Shown here in pieces: positions 1 through 6,968 of a stretch of 40,578 nucleotides of DNA. Location of the stretch: positions 1 through 40,578 of the forward strand of contig JABDBG010000014.1 in NCBI GenBank assembly GCA_013288745.1. The letters run 5' to 3'. Each line of letters begins with the position of its first letter. Position 1 is the first letter of the stretch. The translations under genes and the position numbers were made by a program. The DNA is from Bacteroidota bacterium. GTDB taxonomy: Bacteria > Bacteroidota > Bacteroidia > Chitinophagales > Chitinophagaceae. The notes beneath the pieces are model-generated. The model worked only from the letters and a program-made list of their open reading frames with translations. It searched no databases and was not told the DNA's origin.

Positions 1-1
1 A

Positions 2-178
2 AGACCGTTAAAAAGATTGATCCAAAAAGAAATCGTAAATCAGTTAAGTAAAAAAATATTGGCGGGGAATATTGATAAAACCAAGCCTGTTTTAGTAGAT
101 GTTTTTGATGGGACAGTTGTTTTTAGGAACGATGTTCAAACACCAACACCACATAAGGCAGAAAAGGTGAAATCATAA
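2..178 (+). CDS. clpB: ATP-dependent chaperone ClpB, C-terminal fragment (5' end outside the window)
   Basis: Only the last 58 codons are present, open from the first bases of the window to a TAA. The peptide begins RPLKRLIQKEIVNQLSK and continues with KILAG, a DKTKPVLVDVFDG stretch and VVFRN. This is the typical end of the small D2 subdomain of ClpB, the hexameric AAA+ disaggregase that works with DnaK to rescue aggregated proteins. A short basic tail (HKAEKVKS) follows the conserved part. The Walker motifs and middle domain would lie upstream of the window. No poly-T terminator follows. Identification rests on the C-terminal motif alone but is quite specific. Confidence 0.88.
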   Translation, partial: RPLKRLIQKEIVNQLSKKILAGNIDKTKPVLVDVFDGTVVFRNDVQTPTPHKAEKVKS

Positions 179-346
179 GTTATCCACATAAAAAGGCCCA
201 ATGGTACAAAATGTAAACAATTGATTATCAACATTAAGTGTGTTAATATTTTATGAAAATACCAACAGGTATGGAAAAACGCCTGAAAAATGTTACCTTT
301 AAGCCACTTGCCTCTCATATTAGATGACTTTTCTGTAAAAAATCCC

Positions 347-367
347 AATCATTTCACCCAAATGATT
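347..367 (+). repeat. Small perfect hairpin upstream of the DsbA-like gene
   Basis: AATCATTT and AAATGATT form an 8-bp perfect stem around a CACCC loop, 69 bases before the next start codon. There is no T-tract, so it does not look like a clpB terminator. It could be leader structure of the downstream gene or chance in AT-rich DNA. Confidence 0.4.
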
Positions 368-436
368 TAGTAAACAGCCTGGCATCAAAAGCCGAGTTAG
401 GCATAATCTACACACAATAAAAAGGAGAACAATATT

Positions 437-1045
437 ATGGCATTCAAAAAAGAGGTCGTTGAGATCATTGAACCGAAAGATGTTTTTGTAGGGAACAAAG
501 ATGCAGCAGTAACGCTGGAAGAATTTGGAGAATACGAAAGTGAAATTTGCGCTAAAGCAAATGAAGTTGTTAAACAATTATTGGAAGAATACGACGGAAA
601 GATACGCTTCAATTTTCGCCATTTCCCTATGACGAATATTCACCAACGCAGTTTAAAAGCAGGTGAAGCTGCAGTAGCAACTGCACAAGATGGTAAGTTT
701 TGGGAAATGCACAATATCTTATTCGCAAACCGCCGCAACCTTGGTACAACAAGTTTAAAATTGCACAGTCGCGAAGCAGGTGTAAACAACAAACGTTTTC
801 TGGATGAGCTTGTAAATGCAACCTACGGTTGGCAGGTACAAGGTGATATCCGCGAAGGCATCAACCGTGGTGTAAAAGATGTTCCGACATTTTTTATCAA
901 TGGCGAACGTTACACCGGCAAACATAATTTCGACGAAATGAGCAAAGCGCTTGATGCCGTTATTAAAAAGACAAAAAAGCCTGCTTCTGTAAAGAAGCCA
1001 GTTGCAAAAGCAGCAAAAGCACCTGCTAAACAAAAAGCAGCTTAA
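437..1045 (+). CDS. DsbA/thioredoxin-fold protein lacking the CxxC pair, with a Lys/Ala-rich tail
   Basis: The 202-residue protein has the DsbA-like layout: an N-terminal strand, an active-site helix, an inserted helical domain (WEMHNILFANRR near 89-100) and the cis-proline motif VPTFFINGERY (Pro150). The usual CPYC is replaced by S35-E-I-C38, so only the C-terminal cysteine remains and normal dithiol oxidoreductase chemistry is not possible. Known relatives include DsbA-like domains found as separate proteins or fused to NhaA antiporters. No signal peptide is visible, so it should be cytoplasmic. Residues 177-202 form a basic, Pro/Ala-rich tail (AKAAKAPAK) resembling histone H1 tails. An AAAGGAG sequence about 9 bases before the ATG is an unusually good Shine-Dalgarno for this phylum and supports the start. 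Its role is unknown; a chaperone or glutathione-linked function is possible. Confidence 0.8.
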   Translation: MAFKKEVVEIIEPKDVFVGNKDAAVTLEEFGEYESEICAKANEVVKQLLEEYDGKIRFNFRHFPMTNIHQRSLKAGEAAVATAQDGKFWEMHNILFANRRNLGTTSLKLHSREAGVNNKRFLDELVNATYGWQVQGDIREGINRGVKDVPTFFINGERYTGKHNFDEMSKALDAVIKKTKKPASVKKPVAKAAKAPAKQKAA

Positions 1046-1061
1046 AATATAAAATTGATTT

Positions 1062-1090
1062 AAAGCCTCAACGAAAGTTGGGGCTTTTTT
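1062..1090 (+). terminator. Rho-independent terminator after the DsbA-like gene
   Basis: AAAGCCTCAAC, a GAAA loop and GTTGGGGCTTT (one G-T pair) are followed by a run of seven Ts. Confidence 0.85.
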
Positions 1091-1207
1091 TATGTCTATT
1101 AGCCAAGCTTTGTATCGCTATTAAGCTTCAGTGGCGTCGCACATTTCATCATTGTACTACTATTTAACTTCTATTAATTATCTGCACATAATTTTTTACA
1201 TTTGAAC

Positions 1208-2251
1208 ATGCAACAAATAAAAACAGCGCTATTGTCATTCGGTATGTCGGGCAAAGTATTTCATGCGCCTTTTATTGATTTGCATCCCGGTTTTCAATTA
1301 GTGGGAGCCTGGGAAAGAAGCACAAAAATTATTCAGCAGATCTATCCGCAGACAAGATCATACACAACATTGGCAGAAGTATTAAGCGATCCATCAGTAG
1401 AACTGGTAATTGTAAATACACCAACGTATACACATTATGATTTTGCAAAACAGGCTTTATTAGCAGGCAAACATATCATCGTAGAAAAAGCGTTTACCAC
1501 TACCCTAAAAGAAGCCGAAGAATTAAAAGAGTTATCAATCAAACAAAATAAAAAGATCGGCGTGTATCAAAATCGCAGGTATGATAGTGATTTTAAAACC
1601 GTACAAAAAATAATACAGGATAGTTGTGTAGGGAATATTAACGAAGTAGAAATTCACTTCGATCGTTTTAAACCTACATTGAGTCCGAAACAACATAAAG
1701 AGGTTCCCGGTCCGGGTGCAGGTATTTTAAAAGACCTGGGTGCGCATATTATCGATCAGGCACTTTGTTTATTCGGCATGCCACAGGCTGTGTTTGCGGA
1801 TATCCGTATTACCAGGGAATTATCGCAGGTAGATGATGATATTAATTTATTATTATACTATCCAACGTTTCGCGTAAGATTGAAAGCCGGTTACCTGGTA
1901 CGGGAAGCTTTGCCTGCATTTATTATTCACGGGCATCAGGGTTCTTTTTTAAAAAGCCGCGCAGACGTACAGGAAGCCTGCCTGATAGCAGGAATCAAAC
2001 CAAATAGCACAGATTGGGGCACAGAACCTGCTGAAGAAAAAGGTTTGTTACATACCGAGAAAGCCGGAAAGATCATCCGCGAAAAAATACCTTCTTTGCA
2101 AGGGAATTATTATGACTATTATGATGTTGCTTACAAAGCATTGACTGGTGAAAGCGCTATGCCTGTTACGGTGGATGATGGTATTAACGTAATGCGCATA
2201 ATAGAAGCCGCTATTAAAAGTAACCAGGAAGGTAATATTGTAAAGTTATAA
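1208..2251 (+). CDS. Gfo/Idh/MocA-family NAD(P)-dependent oxidoreductase
   Basis: The N-terminal Rossmann half starts with KTALLSFGMSGKVFHAPF, a variant of the family's GxGxxG loop seen in the scyllo-inositol dehydrogenase/YdgJ-like branch. IIVEKAF follows: the catalytic-site EKP motif with Pro changed to Ala but the Lys kept. GVYQNRRYDSDF and HFDRFKP match the C-terminal alpha/beta substrate domain of the same branch. The family oxidises or reduces sugars and cyclitols; the substrate cannot be read from sequence. A TTG two codons upstream is in frame, but the ATG at 1208 gives the usual family N-terminus (347 residues). The gene stands alone between the terminator at 1062-1090 and a YceI gene 55 bases downstream. 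Confidence 0.88.
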   Translation: MQQIKTALLSFGMSGKVFHAPFIDLHPGFQLVGAWERSTKIIQQIYPQTRSYTTLAEVLSDPSVELVIVNTPTYTHYDFAKQALLAGKHIIVEKAFTTTLKEAEELKELSIKQNKKIGVYQNRRYDSDFKTVQKIIQDSCVGNINEVEIHFDRFKPTLSPKQHKEVPGPGAGILKDLGAHIIDQALCLFGMPQAVFADIRITRELSQVDDDINLLLYYPTFRVRLKAGYLVREALPAFIIHGHQGSFLKSRADVQEACLIAGIKPNSTDWGTEPAEEKGLLHTEKAGKIIREKIPSLQGNYYDYYDVAYKALTGESAMPVTVDDGINVMRIIEAAIKSNQEGNIVKL

Positions 2252-2306
2252 TTAAGTTTTATTTTCATTATCTCAATAAAATATTTTTAACTTAAAAAAT
2301 AAAATA

Positions 2307-2843
2307 ATGGCAACGAGAAAATGGGTCATCGATCCAACACATAGTGAAGTACAATTTAAAGTGAAACATTTAATGATCACAACAGTAACGGGTAGCTTCG
2401 ATAAATTTGAAGCTAGCATCGAAACTGATAATGAAGATTTTTCTAAAGCGAAAATTAGTTTCTCTGCTGAAACAGCTTCTGTATTGACCGGAAACGTAGA
2501 TAGAGACAATCATTTAAAAAGTCCTGATTTTTTTGATGTTGAAAAATACCCAAAGCTAACATTCGTTGCTACGAAATATGAAAGTGTAGATAACGATGGC
2601 TCTTACGAATTATACGGCGATCTTACGATCCACGGCGTTACAAAAAGTGTACGTTTAGAAGTTGAATTCGGCGGCGTAGCAAAAGATCCATGGGGCAATG
2701 TGAAAGCGGGTTTTACCATCAATGGAAAAATAAACAGAAAAGACTTTGGTCTTGTATGGAACGCACCAACAGAAGCAGGCGGTGTATTGGTTAGTGAAGA
2801 GGTAAGAATCGCTTGTGAGATACAATTGATAGAACAACAGTAA
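2307..2843 (+). CDS. YceI-family lipocalin-like protein (cytoplasmic form)
   Basis: The 178-residue protein has the full YceI pattern: WVIDPTHSEVQFKVKHL at the start, then TGSFDKFEA, DRDNHLKSPDFFDVEKYP, YGDLTIHGVTK and a final INRKDFGLVWN segment. YceI proteins fold as an eight-stranded lipocalin-like barrel that holds a polyisoprenoid or other long-chain ligand. Many are periplasmic, but this one starts directly with the barrel and has no signal peptide, so a cytoplasmic location is inferred. It could share a transcript with the oxidoreductase 55 bases upstream. The ligand and physiological role are not predictable. Confidence 0.92.
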   Translation: MATRKWVIDPTHSEVQFKVKHLMITTVTGSFDKFEASIETDNEDFSKAKISFSAETASVLTGNVDRDNHLKSPDFFDVEKYPKLTFVATKYESVDNDGSYELYGDLTIHGVTKSVRLEVEFGGVAKDPWGNVKAGFTINGKINRKDFGLVWNAPTEAGGVLVSEEVRIACEIQLIEQQ

Positions 2844-2845
2844 TG

Positions 2846-2977
2846 ATTAGTAATTAAAAATTAATAATTAACAATTTTTTCTTTGCAATTAGTTCGATAA
2901 TATTTCAATTTATCAAGCTAATTGCGAAGCTTTTTTATTTTATTAGAATAAGGAATTATTAATTTTTAATTACTAAT
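2846..2977. repeat. Nested inverted repeats between convergent genes, with terminator core
   Basis: A perfect 24-bp inverted repeat (2846-2869 and 2954-2977, all A/T except one G or C per arm) encloses a second 12-bp stem (2881-2892 and 2918-2929, CTTTGCAATTAG against CTAATTGCGAAG) that is followed by CTTTTTTATTT. The inner stem is a credible terminator for the YceI gene and could serve the SET gene on the other strand. The outer arms are longer than termination needs. Confidence 0.75.
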
Positions 2978-2983
2978 TCTTAA

Positions 2984-3367
2984 TTATTTCACATCAAACC
3001 AAACTCTCGCCCCATCATTCGGGTCGCCATTGTAATTAATTGTTAGTTCTTCGCCTTTTTCAATTACCCGAACTGTTTCTATCATTATCGTATCGTCTTC
3101 AAAATCCATAAAGTATTCGCAGTTGCTTTTGTAGCTGTGGTTATACATTGGAATCAGACCTAGTGCCATGCAGCATTTGTCTTGCAATTTGCCCCATAAA
3201 AAAATGTAATCGTGGAGCAGGGTTTTATCAAGGTGTTCCTTGTCCTCCTTTTTCATCACAATAACAGGTGATATTTCGATGACCGTATTGGCGGGGATAC
3301 GCTCTTTGGTATATACACCTTTGCCCATTTGTGGCGTTTTTTCGACAAATAAATAAGGTTTTAACAT
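2984..3367 (-). CDS. Minimal SET-domain protein lysine methyltransferase
   Basis: At 127 residues this is essentially a bare SET domain. GKGVYTKERIPA (15-26) is the N-terminal SAM-binding strand, YNHS (75-78, the SET NHS motif) and ELTINY (107-112, with the catalytic-site Tyr) are the two SET signatures, and a short tail GDPNDGARVWFDVK follows. SET enzymes transfer methyl groups from S-adenosylmethionine to lysine side chains. No pre-SET or cysteine-rich post-SET domain is present. Compact bacterial SET proteins are known, and some methylate histone-like or ribosomal proteins, but the substrate here is not known. It is divergent from mgtE (71 bases between starts) and convergent with the YceI gene. 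Confidence 0.85.
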   Translation of the reverse strand: MLKPYLFVEKTPQMGKGVYTKERIPANTVIEISPVIVMKKEDKEHLDKTLLHDYIFLWGKLQDKCCMALGLIPMYNHSYKSNCEYFMDFEDDTIMIETVRVIEKGEELTINYNGDPNDGARVWFDVK

Positions 3368-3438
3368 AACATCTGCTTAAGATTAAATAAAGTAAATTGC
3401 GGCACCTAATTGACGGCGAATTTAACAACAAAGTATTT

Positions 3439-4833
3439 ATGTCAGCAGAACTTGAAAAAATGGAACTTCAGGAACAGTTTGAAGAAGCGATCGCATCGCA
3501 GGATAAACCGCGTTTACAAGCTTTTTTAAATGACCAGAATATCAGCGATATTGTTGAGCTGATATATGATAATGAATCGTTTGAGGGCCAGATAATAACG
3601 GAAATATCTTTGCCCCGTGCTGCGGCCGCCTTCAAGATATTGGAATTACCTACGCAGAAAAAATTGATCAAAGAATTACCTGCTCATAAAACAGCAGAAT
3701 TATTCAATGAATTACCTGCGGATGACCGTACGGCTTTTTTAAGTGAATTGCCGAGTAATGCAGTAAGAGAATTAATAAAAACATTAGATCCCGAAGAACG
3801 GAAAATAACTTTATCGTTATTAGGTTATCCTGAAGGAAGTGTAGGTAGGTTGATGACACCGGATTATGTATACGTATATGAAAATGATACGGTAGAAGAT
3901 GTAATAACCACCATCAGGCATTTCGCAAAAAACAGCGAGACGATCGATGTGATCTACGTGATCAATGCCAAGGGCGAATTATTAGATGATATCAGGATCA
4001 GGGATTTTATCCTGGCTGCACCCGGCACAAAAGTGAGTGAGCTGATGGATGAAAGATACATTGCACTGAATGCAGAAGATGACCAGGAAACTGCCAACGA
4101 AGCATTTAAAATGAATAACCGCGTGGCTTTGCCGGTAGTGAGCAGGAGTCATAAATTATTAGGTATCGTTACAATTGATGACGTGTTATGGGTTGCCAAC
4201 GAAGAATTTAGTGAAGATATTCAAAAGATCGGTGGTACGGAAGCGTTGGATGAACCCTACCTGAACATGAACATTTTTAAGCTGGTAAAAAAACGAGCCA
4301 GCTGGCTGATCGTATTGTTTTTAAGTGAAATGCTAACGGCTACGGCTATGCAGCATTTTAGTAAAGAGATCGAAGCTGCAACGGTACTGGCATTATTTAT
4401 TCCTTTGATCATGAGCAGTGGTGGTAACAGTGGTTCGCAGGCATCAACGCTGATCATTCAGGCGATGGCATTGGGAGAAATAAAATTATTCGATTGGTGG
4501 AAAGTGATGAGAAGAGAATTAATGTCTGGCGTTATGCTGGGATTGATATTAGGCACTATCGGGTTCTTTCGTATCATGCTTTGGCAGCATTTACACTTGT
4601 ATGATTACGGTATGTATTATGAAAGAGTTGCGTTGGTAATTTTCTTTTCACTGATCGGTATTGTATTATGGGGAAGCCTTATGGGCTCTATGTTACCGAT
4701 CATTTTAAAAAGCCTGAAACTGGATCCTGCCACTTCATCGGCGCCATTTGTGGCTACTTTGGTGGATGTAACGGGCATCGTTATTTATTTCTCAGTGGCT
4801 TATGTTTTTTTACAAGGACTTTTGATCCACTAG
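3439..4833 (+). CDS. mgtE: Magnesium transporter MgtE
   Basis: The protein has the complete MgtE architecture. An N-terminal superhelical domain contains LIKELPAHKTAELFNELPADDRTAFLSELP. Two CBS domains follow, beginning near VGRLMTPDYVYVYENDTVEDVI and ending with RSHKLLGIVTIDDVLWV. The five-helix channel part carries the conserved PLIMSSGGNSGSQAST loop and the Mg2+-binding Asp in TLVDVTGI. MgtE is a homodimeric Mg2+ channel gated by Mg2+ binding to the cytosolic N and CBS domains. An upstream in-frame TTG (3397) would add 14 residues without family similarity, so the ATG at 3439 is preferred (464 residues, normal length). Confidence 0.95.
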   Translation: MSAELEKMELQEQFEEAIASQDKPRLQAFLNDQNISDIVELIYDNESFEGQIITEISLPRAAAAFKILELPTQKKLIKELPAHKTAELFNELPADDRTAFLSELPSNAVRELIKTLDPEERKITLSLLGYPEGSVGRLMTPDYVYVYENDTVEDVITTIRHFAKNSETIDVIYVINAKGELLDDIRIRDFILAAPGTKVSELMDERYIALNAEDDQETANEAFKMNNRVALPVVSRSHKLLGIVTIDDVLWVANEEFSEDIQKIGGTEALDEPYLNMNIFKLVKKRASWLIVLFLSEMLTATAMQHFSKEIEAATVLALFIPLIMSSGGNSGSQASTLIIQAMALGEIKLFDWWKVMRRELMSGVMLGLILGTIGFFRIMLWQHLHLYDYGMYYERVALVIFFSLIGIVLWGSLMGSMLPIILKSLKLDPATSSAPFVATLVDVTGIVIYFSVAYVFLQGLLIH

Positions 4834-4856
4834 CAGGATTGAAATTTATAATAAAA

Positions 4857-4901
4857 AATGCTTTACTTTATCGTGCTGGATAGGCTATAAAGTAAAGCAT
4901 T
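4857..4901 (+). terminator. Terminator hairpin after mgtE
   Basis: A 15-bp perfect stem (4857-4871 and 4887-4901, AATGCTTTACTTTAT and its complement) with a 15-base loop runs into TTTT. It is AT-rich but long. It lies 24 bases after the mgtE stop. Confidence 0.75.
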
Positions 4902-5061
4902 TTTGCTAAATTGCACAATCGGTTACGGGTTTTGCTCGAGCCTGAAAAGGCCAAATAGTAGTAGTAAAGACGAAATGTGCCCCCGATGTTCGGGGACAAA
5001 TGTTCAATAGTATTGCGATTGCCGGGTTAATAATTTCTTATCTAAAAAAAGGACATAAAAT
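4902..5061 (+). other. glmS leader region: two short hairpins, no recognised ribozyme
   Basis: This stretch has TAAATTGC at 4907-4914 (one base short of the usual -7 box), a small GCCT-GAAA-AGGC hairpin at 4940-4951, and a CCCCGA-TGT-TCGGGG hairpin at 4981-4995 belonging to the TCCCGA palindrome family discussed in the findings. I could not recognise the conserved core of the glmS ribozyme known from Firmicutes. AAAGGA about 7 bases before the glmS ATG may help initiation. Confidence 0.4.
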
Positions 5062-6897
5062 ATGTGTGGAATTGTAGGATACACGGGCTATAGAGAAGCT
5101 TACCCGATTGTGATAAAAGGATTAAAAAGATTGGAATATAGGGGCTACGATAGCACCGGCGTTGCCTTATTGAATGGCGGTTTGAAAGTATACAAAAAGA
5201 AGGGCCGCGTTGCTGAATTAGAAGAAACATTGGTTGGTAAAGATCTCCATTCTCATACCGGTATCGGGCACACACGTTGGGCCACACATGGCGAACCGAG
5301 TGATAGAAATGCGCATCCGCATTCTTCTGCAAGTGGTAAGCTGGCGATGATACACAATGGTATCATTGAAAACTACGCACAGTTAAAACAGGAGCTGACA
5401 AAGAAAGGCTACACTTTTAAAAGCGATACGGATTCTGAAGTTTTATTGAATTTTATTGAAGACATCAAAGAAAATAACCATTGCGATCTGGAAGAAGCAG
5501 TACGTGTTGCTTTGAAAAGAGTTACGGGCGCTTATGTTATTTTATTATTGGATGATAGCAAACCGGATACGATCATTGCTGCAAGAAAAGGTAGTCCGCT
5601 TGTAATTGGCATTGGCAAAGGGGAACATTTTTTAGGTTCTGATGCTTCCCCGATGTTAGAATACACAAAAGAAGTGGTGTATGTGAATGATTATGAATTA
5701 GCGATCATTACACCCGATCAGTTGATCCTTAAAAATTTAGGGAACGAGAAAATCACTCCGTTTGTAACAAAACTTGATATGGAACTGGCGGCTATTGAAA
5801 AAGGCGGCTACGAACATTTTATGCTGAAAGAGATATTCGAGCAACCAAGTACTATTTATGATTGCTTACGTGGTCGGTTAGACGCAGCTGCAGGAACGAT
5901 CACAATGGCTGGCGTTGAAAAAAATATTGAAGCATTTAAAAATGCAGGCCGTATTATTATTGTAGCCTGCGGTACAAGCTGGCATGCAGGGTTAGTAGCT
6001 GAATATATTATTGAAGAATTATGCCGCATTCCTGTTGAAGTAGAATATGCGTCTGAGTTCCGTTATCGTAACCCGGTGATCAATAAGGGAGATATCATTA
6101 TTGCTGTTTCTCAAAGTGGTGAAACGGCCGATACTTTAGTAGCGATCGAAAAGGCAAAAGAACAAGGTGCTGTTATTTTTGGTGTGGTAAATGTGGTGGG
6201 TTCATCTATCGCGAGAATTAGCGATGGCGGCGCTTACACACATGCCGGTCCGGAAATTGGCGTTGCTTCTACAAAAGCATTTACCGGTCAGCTGGTAGTG
6301 TTAACAATGATGGCTTTAAAGATCGCTAAAGAAAAAGGCACTATTTCGCAAGAACGTTACAGCAATTTATTATTTGAATTAGACGCGGTTCCTGAAAAAG
6401 TAGAAGCATTATTAAAAAGTGCCGATCAGATAAAATTGATCGCTGAAAAATATAAGACGGCACCAAGTGCCTTGTTCTTAGGAAGAGGATATAATTTTCC
6501 TATTGCTTTAGAAGGCGCATTGAAACTGAAAGAAATTTCTTACATACATGCAGAAGGTTATCCTGCTGCTGAAATGAAACATGGCCCTATCGCTTTGGTA
6601 GATGATCAATTACCTGTTGTTTTCGTTGCAACAAAAGATGCATATCATGAAAAGATTGTTAGCAATATACAAGAGATCAAAGCACGTAAAGGAAAAGTAA
6701 TTGCCATTGTAACTGAAGGTGATGAAGTAATTCCCGGTTTAGCAGATGATGTATATTATGTGCCGCATGCTGATGAAATAATGGCGCCGATGTTAAGCGT
6801 TATTCCTTTACAACTACTTTCATACTATGTTGGTGTTGCCAAAGGAGTGGATGTTGACAAACCAAGAAACCTTGCTAAAAGTGTAACTGTTGAATAA
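5062..6897 (+). CDS. glmS: Glutamine--fructose-6-phosphate aminotransferase (isomerizing)
   Basis: GlmS makes glucosamine-6-phosphate from fructose-6-phosphate and glutamine, the first committed step toward UDP-GlcNAc, peptidoglycan and lipid A. The protein starts MCGIVGYTG, so Cys2 becomes the N-terminal nucleophile of the class II glutaminase domain. HTRWATHGEPSDRNAHPH and HNGIIENY follow. Two SIS sugar-isomerase domains come next (VACGTSWHAG and SQSGETADT; then LGRGYNFPIALEGALKLKEISYIHAE), and it ends with DVDKPRNLAKSVTVE, the usual C-terminus carrying the active-site Lys. The length (611 residues) is normal. It is followed after 71 bases by the DUF4954 gene on the same strand. Confidence 0.98.
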   Translation: MCGIVGYTGYREAYPIVIKGLKRLEYRGYDSTGVALLNGGLKVYKKKGRVAELEETLVGKDLHSHTGIGHTRWATHGEPSDRNAHPHSSASGKLAMIHNGIIENYAQLKQELTKKGYTFKSDTDSEVLLNFIEDIKENNHCDLEEAVRVALKRVTGAYVILLLDDSKPDTIIAARKGSPLVIGIGKGEHFLGSDASPMLEYTKEVVYVNDYELAIITPDQLILKNLGNEKITPFVTKLDMELAAIEKGGYEHFMLKEIFEQPSTIYDCLRGRLDAAAGTITMAGVEKNIEAFKNAGRIIIVACGTSWHAGLVAEYIIEELCRIPVEVEYASEFRYRNPVINKGDIIIAVSQSGETADTLVAIEKAKEQGAVIFGVVNVVGSSIARISDGGAYTHAGPEIGVASTKAFTGQLVVLTMMALKIAKEKGTISQERYSNLLFELDAVPEKVEALLKSADQIKLIAEKYKTAPSALFLGRGYNFPIALEGALKLKEISYIHAEGYPAAEMKHGPIALVDDQLPVVFVATKDAYHEKIVSNIQEIKARKGKVIAIVTEGDEVIPGLADDVYYVPHADEIMAPMLSVIPLQLLSYYVGVAKGVDVDKPRNLAKSVTVE

Positions 6898-6957
6898 TTG
6901 TTAATGGTTAATTGTTAATGATAAATGTACATTAACAATTAACCATTTATCATTAAC
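6896..6957 (+). repeat. Overlapping alternative hairpins between glmS and the DUF4954 gene
   Basis: An 18-bp perfect stem (6903-6920 with 6930-6947, 9-base loop) overlaps a second 14-bp perfect stem (6914-6927 with 6944-6957). They share bases and cannot form together. AATTGTTAATG is directly repeated at 6896 and 6910. No T-tract follows, so it is not a classical terminator. Confidence 0.7.
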
Positions 6958-6968
6958 CATTATAGAGA

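Noticed and set aside
180-233. Possible chromosomal replication origin
   Set aside because: Only two DnaA-box-like sites, no cluster, no unwinding element or typical origin genes nearby; kept only as a low-interest observation.
1197-1204. TACATTTG directly before the Gfo/Idh gene as a promoter
   Set aside because: It ends 3 bases before the ATG, so the start site would fall inside the gene, and no -33 element is present.
4902-5061. Possible glmS ribozyme in the glmS leader
   Set aside because: The conserved catalytic core was not recognisable and this ribozyme is mainly known from other phyla; only two short unrelated hairpins are seen.
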